Part shown: positions 39,611 through 49,487 of the stretch, piece by piece | Position numbering within the stretch: the stretch's first letter is position 1 | How the letters are laid out: each line of letters opens with the position of its first letter | Assembly (NCBI GenBank): GCA_015067005.1 | Contig: SVNH01000002.1 | Coordinates: forward strand, 124,001 to 188,000 | Reading direction: 5' to 3' | Origin: Ruminococcus flavefaciens | GTDB taxonomy: Bacteria > Bacillota > Clostridia > Oscillospirales > Ruminococcaceae | Length of the DNA stretch: 64,000 nucleotides | Notes under the pieces: model-generated | Told to the model about the DNA's origin: nothing | Seen by the model: only the letters and a program-made list of their open reading frames with translations | Databases searched by the model: none | Position numbers and translations under genes: made by a program

Positions 39611-39938
39611 GTTGCGCTATGATAGTGTAAAAATAACAAGCATTCTCGCTTTATTTAGTATTTCGCATATAGTTTCTATTAATAACGAATATAACATAAA
39701 AGCCGATATTCATCATTGAATATCGGCTTTTTTCAAACCACATATGACTGCACTATTGAATCCTGAGTGCGTTTATGGTATAATGAATGCAAAAGCATTC
39801 ATTATAATTTATCCAAATGCCCTTGCAGATACGCAAATCAATAGATTTGCTCCCTGCATATCGGACTATTATACCATATGCGCTTCGCTTATATGGTATA
39901 ATAATATCATCTTCCATTTGTGAACGAGGTGGCTTGAT
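39611..39938. other. Non-coding stretch with terminator and palindromes
   Basis: Holds the P'-like sequence 39611-39632, a strong terminator (AAGCCGATATTCA / TGAATATCGGCTT then six T, 39699-39731) and a palindromic element (next entry). No gene was seen. Confidence 0.6.
39776..39903. repeat. Compact palindromic element with ATGGTATAAT ends
   Basis: Three perfect hairpins in 125 bases: TATAATGAATGC/GCATTCATTATA (39779-39806), GCAAATC/GATTTGC (39833-39850) and ATTATACCATAT/ATATGGTATAAT (39868-39902). The word ATGGTATAAT opens the element, occurs inverted at 39868 and closes it at 39893. It resembles the 6615-6685 element and could be a non-autonomous mobile repeat. Confidence 0.5.
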
Positions 39939-41882
39939 ATGAAAAAATCAACAATATCAATAACGATAATGTGTACGCTGCTGTGTTCTGTATTCTGCGG
40001 CTGTGGAGACAGTAAAAGCTCTAACAGTTCCGCAGAGATTACAACTGTCACACAGACGCAGGACACAGCAACGACTGAGACAACAAATACACAAACTCCT
40101 GCTGCTCCGGACAGCAGCACACTATTCATATATATGTGCGGTTCAAATCTCGAAACAAAAAAGGGACTCGCCGGCAAAAACATTGATGAGCTGCTTGCAG
40201 CAAGTGTGAGTGATGATCTCAGTATTGTTATCCAGACCGGCGGTGCAGCAAAGTGGCGTTCACATGATATAAGTGCAGATGAAACTCAGCGTTATCTCAT
40301 CAGAGATGGTAAACTCGAACTTATAATGTCACTGCCTCAAACCAATATGGGAGAGGCTGACACGCTTACTGATTTCCTGAAATGGGGACAAGAGAACTAT
40401 TTGTCTGATCGAAATATTCTTGTAATGTGGGATCACGGCGGAGGTTCAACCAAGGGAGTGTGCTTTGACGAAAACTATTCATTTGACTCTTTGACTCTTC
40501 CTGAAATGAAAAAAGCATTTGAGGACGCTGATATTACAAAAAAGTTCGATATAGTAGGTTTTGACGCCTGCCTTATGGCATCGATAGAAGTTGCCGCAGT
40601 TATGAGCGATTACTCCGATTATATGGTGGCATCAGAAGAGATAGAGCCCTCCGGCGGCTGGGACTATAAAGTCTTTGCTGAATCGATCAATAAGGATAAT
40701 AATTCTGTTGATATTGGCAAGGCGATCTGCGATTCATTTATAGAAAAATGCAATGGTAAGAAAAACGATGTCTACTCGACGCTTTCGGTTCTGAATCTTT
40801 CAAAAGTCGATCCTATGCTTGACAGATTCACTTATGCGGCAAAGAATTTGAATCGTATAGCCGGAAACAAGAATTACTTTTCGCAGGTACTGATCGCTGC
40901 AAAGCAATCCGAGAAATTCGGCGTTGAGAACGTTTTTGAAGGCAGCTCGAATATGGTGGACTTTATTGGTTTCAACGATCTTGTCAAGCTTGATGAGATG
41001 TTTGCGTGGAATGAGAAACAGGAGTTCATCGAATACTCGGTAAATCACGAAAATCGGGATAATTCCGGCGTTTCTTTCTTTTATCCTATCAACACAAGCG
41101 AAGACGAGATCAGGGAGTATATCTCTCTTGGGATATGTGAGGAGTACAACAATTTTCTGAGTAAATACTACCTGAACGCACCTGAGGAAACTATAAAATT
41201 CTCTGACAAGGGAAGTATCGGTGAGGACGGCTCATTCAGCATAGCCCTGACCGAAGACAGCCACAAGTACCTTGCTGAAGCTGGATATTATCTCGTTCAT
41301 ATCGATGATGCCGGAACACCGCATATACTTTGTTCGGATACGGATATTATCAGCGACTGGGACAACCTTAGTTTCAAGAGCAATTTTACCGGCGTATGTC
41401 CCATGCTCAATGGACACAGCTTTTACAGGAAAATGCACGTTGACAGAGAGATGATACTTGATTATGAGATACCGGCGATCGTCAACGGAAAAAATACGTT
41501 TATCCGCTATTATATACACGAAGGCAGCTATTATCTGGCTGGCACTTGTGACGGATATAACGAAGATCATCTTCCTGTAAATAGCTTTATAACTCTGGAA
41601 TCGGGAGATAAGATACAGTTGGCAGAAGAAATAGTGTTGAGCGGTGGAACTTCCGCGATAAACTACGGTGAAGAATTCGTTCTGGAATACGACAAAAACG
41701 ATGAAAATGACAACGAGTGTATGGTCAATGCCGTTCTTGACGGACAGTCATATCAATATGTGTTTGTTGTGACGGATATTTTCGGCAACACCTATTTTTC
41801 AGATACAGCAACTTTTGAGAAACAGGGCGACGGCTTCAAGGCTGTAAAGGCTGAGCCGACAACTCATGACTACAACTTATAA
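39939..41882 (+). CDS. Clostripain-family (C11) cysteine peptidase lipoprotein
   Basis: 647 residues. Signal peptide with lipobox-like FCGC (Cys at about 22), a Thr/Gln-rich linker, then a peptidase C11 domain (about 60-410): TLFIYMCGSNLETKKG at the start, catalytic H166 in MWDHGGGS and C211 in FDACLMAS. The second half (about 410-647) is beta-rich and unassigned, as in many gut clostripain-like proteins. These enzymes cut after Arg or Lys and are often calcium-dependent and self-processing. GAGGTGG lies 6 bases upstream of the ATG. First gene inside the tRNA-bounded zone; it ends at a terminator shared with the converging 1156-residue lipoprotein gene. Confidence 0.9.
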   Translation: MKKSTISITIMCTLLCSVFCGCGDSKSSNSSAEITTVTQTQDTATTETTNTQTPAAPDSSTLFIYMCGSNLETKKGLAGKNIDELLAASVSDDLSIVIQTGGAAKWRSHDISADETQRYLIRDGKLELIMSLPQTNMGEADTLTDFLKWGQENYLSDRNILVMWDHGGGSTKGVCFDENYSFDSLTLPEMKKAFEDADITKKFDIVGFDACLMASIEVAAVMSDYSDYMVASEEIEPSGGWDYKVFAESINKDNNSVDIGKAICDSFIEKCNGKKNDVYSTLSVLNLSKVDPMLDRFTYAAKNLNRIAGNKNYFSQVLIAAKQSEKFGVENVFEGSSNMVDFIGFNDLVKLDEMFAWNEKQEFIEYSVNHENRDNSGVSFFYPINTSEDEIREYISLGICEEYNNFLSKYYLNAPEETIKFSDKGSIGEDGSFSIALTEDSHKYLAEAGYYLVHIDDAGTPHILCSDTDIISDWDNLSFKSNFTGVCPMLNGHSFYRKMHVDREMILDYEIPAIVNGKNTFIRYYIHEGSYYLAGTCDGYNEDHLPVNSFITLESGDKIQLAEEIVLSGGTSAINYGEEFVLEYDKNDENDNECMVNAVLDGQSYQYVFVVTDIFGNTYFSDTATFEKQGDGFKAVKAEPTTHDYNL

Positions 41883-41892
41883 TAGGAAAAAT

Positions 41893-41918
41893 ATCCCCTC
41901 CGCTTATACGGAGGGGAT
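41893..41918. terminator. Bidirectional terminator
   Basis: Perfect 10-base arms ATCCCCTCCG / CGGAGGGGAT with a 6-base loop, between two converging genes. Confidence 0.8.
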
Positions 41919-41926
41919 CTGTGTTA

Positions 41927-44900
41927 TCAATAAAGATAGAGATTTACGAATTTATGTTTCTGTTCAAATTGAGCTTTTGACCAAGTACGCGCCCATATAT
42001 GGCGGCTGATATAATTACCAGAAAATGCGCCGCCAAAAGCACCTTCACGATAATAAGATGTAGCGGTATTACTACCGGGCTCTATGATCTTACCTTCAAC
42101 AGTAAATGTGTACATATCCCCTGATTCTCTAGTTTTCGTAATGTCTAATTTCCTTTGGGATTCGATCAGAAGACCATACGGAAGGATCATACCAGCGTCT
42201 GCAAATTCATCTTTGAAACTTGATGTACGCATTTTGCCTTTGAACTTATTCAGCTCAATCTCTGACCAGTTTCTTGATTCATTGGTGTTATATGTATTAA
42301 AGCGATCTTTAATGTGGAGAGCACCATATTTTCCCTGGAATCTTTCAGAGTCATCAGATGTCTCTGCAAAGATCTTCTTGCCAAGAACGTAACAATATGG
42401 GTAGTATTCCGGATCCTTGCCAGTAGGTAATTTGACCTTTGTTTTTCCAGGTGTAGTAGCTGTATCATAGTGAAGGAAGAACATCTCGACTCCTGGAGCA
42501 GCCAAATGTGTGTTATTAAAGCTGCAATAACTGCGATCCTTTTGATTAATATCGTAATCATCGTCAAAATACATATTGACTACTGCTTTTTTATCATTGA
42601 ATTCATCCTTGGTATAGTAAAGATAGTAATCATGGTGAAAACTGCCTTTTTTCTCAGCTGGAACACCTGTATCAAGTCCACCCTTGTTCTTTATGAAAAC
42701 ATCGTCACCAGTATAGGGTGTCGGATCAAATGTATTAAAGCCAATATGATCTTTGAAAGCAGCGTGAACTTTTATTGGTTCATCATCATTATCTGTAAAG
42801 CAGGCAAATCTCTTTATTGCATCGTCATAACTATCTGTTGTCTTGTATCCGAGATAAATATAATGACCTCCGAATGTATCGTTAAGGTTCTTGTCGATAA
42901 CGGTATATCCCTCGTCTGTGAGATACTTTTTAGCCGTCTCTGCACTATTTGCATCACCTGCAAGCTTCACTTCACCGATGAATTTTCCATCGATCTCAAC
43001 TTCTTTAGTGCCAACTACCGCATCTACCTCACTTACAGGGTGACCTATATTGCTCATTGCCTCAAGCTGATTCAATGCTTTCTGCACATTATCCTGAACT
43101 ATTTCAAAATCAGGATTATTCGGATAATTGTCGATCTTATTGTAATATCCGACAAGTGCAAGGCCCTTGTTTATGAGATATTCAGCTGTTGTTCTCTGAG
43201 CAAGTCTGAATTCATAGCACTGTGAGTCAAAATTATAGGCAGTTGCACATATCTCATCATATCTGATGATAGGGTTAGAACTGTCATTTCTTGCCAGCTC
43301 GCAGGCAACATCGTTCAATGACTTATACAGTTCATTATATGTATTTGTATAACCTGCGAATTCCTTATCAAATTCGTTTTGTTCTCTCTTAGTGAGATAG
43401 TCGGTAAGACGCTCGTTATAATCAGCAGCTTCTTTATCGGTCATATTGTCTACATTAGGAGCATAGAGCTGCCTGTACTTTTCCTTTTCAGCCTCTAAAA
43501 CTTCTCTTCTCATTCCGGCAAAACTCGGCATCTTATCCAGCTTTCCAGATGCAACTGCATCTTCAAGTGCCATATAAAGTGCGCCGTTCTTCAATCGCAT
43601 AGTCATATTATCAATATTGGTGCGAAGTGTTGCAAGATCCTTTTGATATGTTTCGTTTGCACCTGAAACGATCTGACCAGTCATTTTCTCCAGATCATTC
43701 ATTATGACAAACTGATTTTCAAGCACTTTACTTACCTTTTTATCGACCTGAGCTATTGCCTCCATAAGCTGCTGGTGTTCAGATTTTATGACACCTGTTA
43801 ATTCAAGAACAGTCTTTGCAATCGAGAAAACCTGACTTGCAACACCACCCCAGTAAATTATAGTACCTAATTTAGTGTCCTTTCCTCTAACATACTTCTG
43901 TATCTCAAGAAGAGTTTCCTCATTGAGCATAATATTTGGTTTGATTGATCCTGCTCCTCCGCTCTTCATGTTCCTTCCAAGGGTCTCTGCGGAGTACTCA
44001 CGGGTATAAGAGCACTCCTTAGTGGTCTTTTCGCCCCAGTTGTTCACAAGAGCACCGGCTTTTACAGTAACAGTACCGTTCATCAGGAAATTATCACTGT
44101 CCTGACCGTTTGCGGGAACAGAGATGATAAGCTCCGCAATACCGTCATTGTCGATCTCTACTGATTCAGCCTTTGCACCTTCAAAATCGTCGCCGAAACT
44201 GAACTGTGATGTGCTGATCGAACTATCAAAATCGCCGTAGAATGCATACAGCTTGAGTGTAAGTTCGAGATCTTCACCTTTTTCGTCAACATAGTCAAAT
44301 ACAGGATAGAAATCAGCCTGAGAAAGACCGATCATAGTATCATAACTGCCGATAGTAATTGACTTGCCGCTTATGAGATCAACGAAGTCGTTTACGCTCT
44401 TGATATTTTCTTCCGACATAGTTAATGTAACTCTGCCGTCATCCTTCTTCTCAACGTTTTCAATGGTAACACCCTCAATTTTGATATTATCTTTAGTGAG
44501 AGAGTCAATGTCAGCAACGCCGCAAACTATCAGATCAGCTGTTACATTACCATCAGCAAATTTGAGTGAAGAACTGTCAAATCCTGCGTATTCACTCTGA
44601 ACATCTATGTTTGCAGAAACACTGACATAACCGTCTTTGATTGCCTTAGGCGAAACACTGATAGTTCCCCACTGATAGACACCTGCCTCGTTTCTTACAG
44701 GCTCACCCGATAACTTCATTGTGAGGTTTTTGCCGGAAGCGGAAACACTGTCGACCGTCATAGCGGAAAAAGCGTCATCAAGTGAAATCTCTTCTTTGGT
44801 GACTTCGTTTTCAAATTCGCTGCCGTCAATAGTCAGAGTGATCTTGGTTTCCTTATCTGAGGACATGACCGCATCTACATCTGGAGTAAGCTTTATCTTA

Positions 44901-45397
44901 CTGAATTCAACAGGAACAGAAACTCCCCCGTCAATATCATCGAAGAAAATGGTGTATGAATCTGTCACATATTCGTAAGGCGTTTCATCGGTAAAAGTGA
45001 TGTCTATACCGTCTTTGTCATTCTTGGAAACGCTTTCGACCTTAACCTCTACTGATTCTTTTTCGTCTGACTCGTAAACTAATCCGCTGTCCTCATTAAT
45101 AACCTTGTTGATATTTGTAAGGTAGCTGATTTCGATATTATCAGCTGTCAGACCCGAAAGGTCAACTTCATCAGAAGAAACCGTAGTTTTGTACATACCA
45201 TCTTTTGAATAGCTTACAGGAGTGGCTTTTACCGGATTCTCCTTTATTTCTTCTGAGTCAGTAGCTGTCTCAGCCGTAGTTTCTGTCGTTGCTGCACTCT
45301 CAGAACTTGATTTATTTTTGCTTGAACAGCCTGTAGCAAACGCTGTACAAATTGTTAATGCAGTAATGAATGCTATTATACGTTTTGTATTAGTCAT
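41927..45397 (-). CDS. Large toxin-like lipoprotein (Ig-like repeats, helical bundle, beta-prism-like repeats)
   Basis: 1156 residues with a lipobox ATGC (Cys at about 24) and a Ser/Thr/Glu linker. About 60-480 is beta-rich, with several units of about 90-100 residues ending in patterns like VEVKVESVSKNDKDGIDITF, probably Ig-like. About 500-800 is helical: VASQVFSIAKTVLELTGVIKSEHQQLMEAIAQVDKKVSKV is a hydrophobic helix followed by a coiled coil, like the helical part of some pore-forming proteins. About 850-1060 holds YIYLGYKTTDSYDDAIKRF and YYLYYTKDEF words that recall MABP/beta-prism domains of MACPF-type toxins. No family covers the whole chain to my knowledge. GGAAAGGGG precedes the ATG. 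The function is unknown; a cell-surface adhesin or antagonistic toxin fits the layout. Confidence 0.75.
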   Translation of the reverse strand: MTNTKRIIAFITALTICTAFATGCSSKNKSSSESAATTETTAETATDSEEIKENPVKATPVSYSKDGMYKTTVSSDEVDLSGLTADNIEISYLTNINKVINEDSGLVYESDEKESVEVKVESVSKNDKDGIDITFTDETPYEYVTDSYTIFFDDIDGGVSVPVEFSKIKLTPDVDAVMSSDKETKITLTIDGSEFENEVTKEEISLDDAFSAMTVDSVSASGKNLTMKLSGEPVRNEAGVYQWGTISVSPKAIKDGYVSVSANIDVQSEYAGFDSSSLKFADGNVTADLIVCGVADIDSLTKDNIKIEGVTIENVEKKDDGRVTLTMSEENIKSVNDFVDLISGKSITIGSYDTMIGLSQADFYPVFDYVDEKGEDLELTLKLYAFYGDFDSSISTSQFSFGDDFEGAKAESVEIDNDGIAELIISVPANGQDSDNFLMNGTVTVKAGALVNNWGEKTTKECSYTREYSAETLGRNMKSGGAGSIKPNIMLNEETLLEIQKYVRGKDTKLGTIIYWGGVASQVFSIAKTVLELTGVIKSEHQQLMEAIAQVDKKVSKVLENQFVIMNDLEKMTGQIVSGANETYQKDLATLRTNIDNMTMRLKNGALYMALEDAVASGKLDKMPSFAGMRREVLEAEKEKYRQLYAPNVDNMTDKEAADYNERLTDYLTKREQNEFDKEFAGYTNTYNELYKSLNDVACELARNDSSNPIIRYDEICATAYNFDSQCYEFRLAQRTTAEYLINKGLALVGYYNKIDNYPNNPDFEIVQDNVQKALNQLEAMSNIGHPVSEVDAVVGTKEVEIDGKFIGEVKLAGDANSAETAKKYLTDEGYTVIDKNLNDTFGGHYIYLGYKTTDSYDDAIKRFACFTDNDDEPIKVHAAFKDHIGFNTFDPTPYTGDDVFIKNKGGLDTGVPAEKKGSFHHDYYLYYTKDEFNDKKAVVNMYFDDDYDINQKDRSYCSFNNTHLAAPGVEMFFLHYDTATTPGKTKVKLPTGKDPEYYPYCYVLGKKIFAETSDDSERFQGKYGALHIKDRFNTYNTNESRNWSEIELNKFKGKMRTSSFKDEFADAGMILPYGLLIESQRKLDITKTRESGDMYTFTVEGKIIEPGSNTATSYYREGAFGGAFSGNYISRHIWARTWSKAQFEQKHKFVNLYLY

Positions 45398-45722
45398 ACT
45401 TATACCCCTTTCCGAATTATGATTCGTTGTTTTGATTATTAAGTGTATTTGCTAAACTGATGACAGTAAGTTATCCGATAACATTTATCTTATGGCTAAT
45501 TATAACATATTTTTTGAGGAAAGTGTTTAATATTTTATAAACAAATTATAATCACAGTATAATGATAGCGATCATATACTTTACGTAATCGTATATTACA
45601 TTGCTGTGCAACAAGATGAGGTTCGCTTGCTTTTATCTTCGTAACTAAACTGAAATACAGATTTATGGTGTTACACACCTATTGTGCTCCTAAATGTTTT
45701 GGAAAATGTGTTCAAATAATAC
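45398..45722. other. AT-rich intergenic region
   Basis: Upstream region of the large lipoprotein gene; a TATAAT-like box on the minus strand lies near 45503. No gene or structured element was recognised. Confidence 0.4.
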
Positions 45723-45751
45723 TTGACAAACTTTCTCACTTGTGATATAAT
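45723..45751 (+). promoter_or_regulatory. Strong promoter reading into the tRNA-Leu half
   Basis: Perfect TTGACA and TATAAT, 17-base spacer with TGTGA before the -10. Nearly identical to the promoter of the complete tRNA-Leu at 55945-55973. Confidence 0.85.
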
Positions 45752-45762
45752 ATTAAAGCAAT

Positions 45763-45799
45763 GCGGATATGGCGGAATTGGCAGACGCGTATGGTTCAG
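45763..45799 (+). tRNA. Orphan 5' half of tRNA-Leu (CAG), copy 2
   Basis: The same 37 bases as at 39574, again ending exactly at CAG and again followed by TTGCGCTATGATAGTG. Here the tRNA promoter is intact and a terminator hairpin follows at 45824, so a stable chimeric RNA of about 90 bases should be made. Confidence 0.88.
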
Positions 45800-45823
45800 C
45801 TTGCGCTATGATAGTGGTAAAAT

Positions 45824-45853
45824 AACCGTTCTCACTTTTGTGAGAACGGTTTT
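45824..45853. terminator. Terminator (repeat family member)
   Basis: AACCGTTCTCAC / GTGAGAACGGTT with a TTTT loop and a T run. Ends both the half-tRNA transcript and the converging LRR gene. Confidence 0.85.
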
Positions 45854-45866
45854 GTGTTTGTATTGA

Positions 45867-48800
45867 TCATAATTTGTCAATGAGTTTAAGCGAGTAGCGC
45901 TGGATAATGAGGGCATCGTTAGCGGAAAGACATTCCTTGCCGTCAACATCGCCGGCTTTTTCGCCTTCTGCGGTGATGCGGTCTTCGCTTGTACCGTTAA
46001 CGCCGTACCTTTTCGGGTTGAGGGAAGCCTGCATTACAATTACCACATCGGACATATTTACGTCATTATCACCATTGGCATCGCCGCTCTTAAGAGTGAT
46101 CGCTCCTGTTGTTTGCTGTATATTACCAGAAGTTGTCTGAATTGTTGAATTCTGAGTTGTTGATTGTACAGTTTGAACTTCAGTAGTAGACTGAGAACCT
46201 AACGATACGAATCTCTTACCATACTTATCAGCATAAGCCTGCGCAGTTGATCCGTCATAGCCATATATTGTTCCGCTGGTATTACTATAATAGTTTTTAG
46301 AGATAGTTAATTCATCATCATAGATATCACAGTCAGGATTCATAATATAGATATCTTCAAGGTCTCCGCATACGAAAGCGCATCTTCCGATACTTGTTAC
46401 AGATTCGGGAACAGTTATTTTCTTTATAGGCACATATTGAAATGCGCAGCCTCCAATTGTTCTAAGATTCGTTCCTAAAACTATCGCAGGGAGATTACGG
46501 CAATTACTGAATGAAGCTTCTCCTATCTGATTAACGCTTTCTGGAAGGATTATTTCTTCGTTAATTGACATACAATCTGAAAACGCCCTGTCTCCGATAA
46601 CTTCAAGACTTGTGAGCTTATCCCAGTTCAGTTTCTGAAGGTCACTGCCTGAAAAAGCATCTTCGCCGATAGTTTTAGTTTCTTTTGGAAGGTTGATCTT
46701 CTTTGCATGAAGATTAGCGAACGATTCAGGAGCAATATCGGTATCATGGGTAATAGTTATAGTTTCAAGGCTCTCCGTTGAAGTATAATCGCCATTATTA
46801 TCTCTTCCAAACAGCAGATCTCCGGGAACATCTGCATGATAATCGTCTTCCTTAATACTCTTGGGCGTAAGATGAGTATCAGCAAGAGTCAAATTTTTCA
46901 ATGCGTTGCAACCCTTAAATACACTTCTGCCTATCCAATCAACAGTTCCGATCTTTGCACTTATAAGATCACTGCAATTGTAGAAAGCGCTTGCCCCGAT
47001 GTAATCCATATGATCCGGCAGTGTTACATCAGTAAGAGAAGAGCAGGCTGTAAACGCACTGTCGCCGATGTGTTTCAGATTATTTCCAAAAGAAATATCA
47101 GGAAGGCGCTGGCAATAATAGAAAGCCTTGTCGCCGATATATTCAATAGATTTCGGTAATTCAAATTCATTCAGCTTTAAGCAGTAGTAAAAAGCTTCAT
47201 CTCCTATGTTTTTTATAGAATCCGGCAGTATTACTGTTTTAAGATTCTCACAAGCAGTAAATGCGCCTTGTGGAATATCTGTGCCGTTTCTGATCGTGAT
47301 TTTTTCAATGATATGCCTCGTATCAACGCTATATGTACCTTGTGTATTACTAAAAAGATCAACAGGTGTTTTGGCTGCATCTTCATCTGTTAAAGCAGGT
47401 GTCAGATCAGCCTTTTCGATAGATAGTTCTTTAAACAAACTGCAGTCTTCAAACATTCCTTTTCCATAGTATTCCGCATTTCCTATAGTAGCTTTCTCGA
47501 TCGACGACCATGCAAACGCGCTTTTTCCTATACGCTTAATATTATCAGGAAAATTAACTACTGAAAGCTTTGAACTAGCAAAAGCACTTTCACCTATCTG
47601 TATATTCATATTCTCAGGCAATACAATTTTTCTTAAACCAGCATCCAAAAAGCACTTTGGTGAGATATAGCTTCCACAGCCGGGATGAAATTTACGTCCG
47701 GAAGGTTTAGCTACAAATTCCTGATTTTTAATATCGAATGTATTTCTTTCAGGTTGATTATCATTGTATTCTAATCTGTCATATTCTCTCCAGCCGTCTC
47801 CGCCGCAGAAGAGGGAATTTATCCAATGAACATATGTTACCATACAATGTGCATTTGGCATACTAATTCCATATTTAATAGCATTTTTTGCAACTTTTAC
47901 GATATCAAGAAGATTTTCATAATCGTCAATTCTTGATAATGCCTTATCTATCTCATATACTATTTTTACTCTAGTGACACCCTGATAGGATATTCTATCA
48001 AACGGATTAGGAATAAGAAGGAATAAATAAATCAGGTCGTTTATCGCCTTATTTTTATCTACTGCTGCAATAAGCGCATCAGCATTATCCTCTGTATTTA
48101 GAATCTCTTCACGGAATCTTTTTAATTCATCTCGATAACTACTGCATTTTTCCAAGTGATCCTTAGTTAATTCATCAAGATCTTCAGCTTCATTCATACG
48201 TTCGATAAAATCATCATTATCGCTGTTATTATCATTAGAATTATCCTCACTGATAATTCGCTTTACATAATACTTAATATCTTCTTCATCATAAATTTTA
48301 TTTGAATCTAACAGCATTTTATATATAAGATTTGAATAGAAAAAATTAGCTGTTTTTTCATTTTTAATAGTGAGATAACGCATAGCTTCTTCAGGTACTG
48401 CGCTTAGTATATCCTGGGGTGTCATAGATTCATTTAACTCACCTTTATACTTTTCACCGGTAACACGTTGATACTGCTGTAAGAAGTTCTCATACGGTGC
48501 ACCTTTAGTCTGAAGAGTAACAGTCTGACCAAAGCGCTTATATCCCCAGTCTTCCATCGGAAGCAATGGCACTATATCAATCGGATTATTGAAGTTATAT
48601 ATATTCATAAGCGTATCATCAGCACGTTTGCTTACTGCCGGACAAGCAAACGTATACGCAAAAATCTGATTGCGCGGAGCAAGTTTCTCTTCAACCGAAA
48701 GCTTGCCTGCAACAATATTAGCTACTGCTGCTCCACGGCTATGTCCGGTAAAAAGGAAGATACGATGATCTTTGTCATATTCGCTGCCGGTTTTAGCAAC

Positions 48801-49466
48801 AACATCATCAAGAGCATCATAAACCGTTTCAGCAGCATCGTAGAAGCCCTTATGATCCTTTCCAGGTCCCAGTCTCATATTTGCAAACCATTCAAGGTCG
48901 GCAGAAGTTCCTTTAACAGGAACTGCATACAATATATATTTTTCGCCTTGATGTTCTATCTCCTTGTGACCGATATAATATCCTGCTGTATTGCAGTCAT
49001 CAAGTGTTGGAATATCAACATTGTAATCATCAAGTGCCAGAGCATTAGTCTCTATATCAGATTTTTTGCAATGGAATCCCATTTGAGTAAATAAGCTGTT
49101 TACACGAATTGTTCGATCTTGAATTGGAGCTTCATAATCGTAATATGCTGAACAAGCAAGAGCTACGGCAAGTTTAATAATATCAGCATTCATTTCTTCT
49201 GCGTCTGCAACTTTTGTTCCTGAGAACCACATATCATCAGAATAATCAAATGATAATTGGTCTGTCATATTCATCTCGGTAACACTTTCACCTAATCCTT
49301 TACGATAATCGTATTCAATATGCTTATATTCAGACATAGCTTCATCAGTTACTGCTACCTCAGCAATTGCAGTTGCCAAATTTTGATCTGCACTAAGTCC
49401 ATAACCGCATGTAACAAACATCATTACAGATGCAATTAAAATAGACAGGCTTCTTTTAAAAATCAT
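45867..49466 (-). CDS. Secreted class 3 lipase-like domain, BspA-type LRRs and dockerin
   Basis: 1199 residues from the ATG at 49466 (GGAGG 9 bases ahead). Signal peptide about 1-27. About 90-420 is an alpha/beta-hydrolase of the lipase class 3 type with nucleophile elbow GHSRG in LFTGHSRGAAVANIVAGKL and NFNNPIDIVPLLP after it. A helical region (about 430-600) follows, then about 14 LRR_5 repeats (VTIPDSV..IGEAFxxC type) and a dockerin (GDANGDNDVNMSDVVIVMQ ... NDALIIQRYSLKLI). It should be an exported esterase carried on the cellulosome or cell surface; substrate may be lipid or an acylated polysaccharide. A paralogue with the same order lies at 51414. Confidence 0.88.
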   Translation of the reverse strand: MIFKRSLSILIASVMMFVTCGYGLSADQNLATAIAEVAVTDEAMSEYKHIEYDYRKGLGESVTEMNMTDQLSFDYSDDMWFSGTKVADAEEMNADIIKLAVALACSAYYDYEAPIQDRTIRVNSLFTQMGFHCKKSDIETNALALDDYNVDIPTLDDCNTAGYYIGHKEIEHQGEKYILYAVPVKGTSADLEWFANMRLGPGKDHKGFYDAAETVYDALDDVVAKTGSEYDKDHRIFLFTGHSRGAAVANIVAGKLSVEEKLAPRNQIFAYTFACPAVSKRADDTLMNIYNFNNPIDIVPLLPMEDWGYKRFGQTVTLQTKGAPYENFLQQYQRVTGEKYKGELNESMTPQDILSAVPEEAMRYLTIKNEKTANFFYSNLIYKMLLDSNKIYDEEDIKYYVKRIISEDNSNDNNSDNDDFIERMNEAEDLDELTKDHLEKCSSYRDELKRFREEILNTEDNADALIAAVDKNKAINDLIYLFLLIPNPFDRISYQGVTRVKIVYEIDKALSRIDDYENLLDIVKVAKNAIKYGISMPNAHCMVTYVHWINSLFCGGDGWREYDRLEYNDNQPERNTFDIKNQEFVAKPSGRKFHPGCGSYISPKCFLDAGLRKIVLPENMNIQIGESAFASSKLSVVNFPDNIKRIGKSAFAWSSIEKATIGNAEYYGKGMFEDCSLFKELSIEKADLTPALTDEDAAKTPVDLFSNTQGTYSVDTRHIIEKITIRNGTDIPQGAFTACENLKTVILPDSIKNIGDEAFYYCLKLNEFELPKSIEYIGDKAFYYCQRLPDISFGNNLKHIGDSAFTACSSLTDVTLPDHMDYIGASAFYNCSDLISAKIGTVDWIGRSVFKGCNALKNLTLADTHLTPKSIKEDDYHADVPGDLLFGRDNNGDYTSTESLETITITHDTDIAPESFANLHAKKINLPKETKTIGEDAFSGSDLQKLNWDKLTSLEVIGDRAFSDCMSINEEIILPESVNQIGEASFSNCRNLPAIVLGTNLRTIGGCAFQYVPIKKITVPESVTSIGRCAFVCGDLEDIYIMNPDCDIYDDELTISKNYYSNTSGTIYGYDGSTAQAYADKYGKRFVSLGSQSTTEVQTVQSTTQNSTIQTTSGNIQQTTGAITLKSGDANGDNDVNMSDVVIVMQASLNPKRYGVNGTSEDRITAEGEKAGDVDGKECLSANDALIIQRYSLKLIDKL

Positions 49467-49487
49467 TTTCAACAACCTCCATTATAA

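Noticed and set aside
39608-39632. Possible group I intron or split tRNA instead of att junctions
   Set aside because: The orphan 5' half is not followed by intron core elements, and the 3' half lies 24 kb away with a different element in between; split tRNAs are not known in this bacterial group.
42470-43225. 251-codon plus-strand open frame
   Set aside because: Opposite the 1156-residue lipoprotein gene; hydrophobic by chance of the antisense codons and without a ribosome site.
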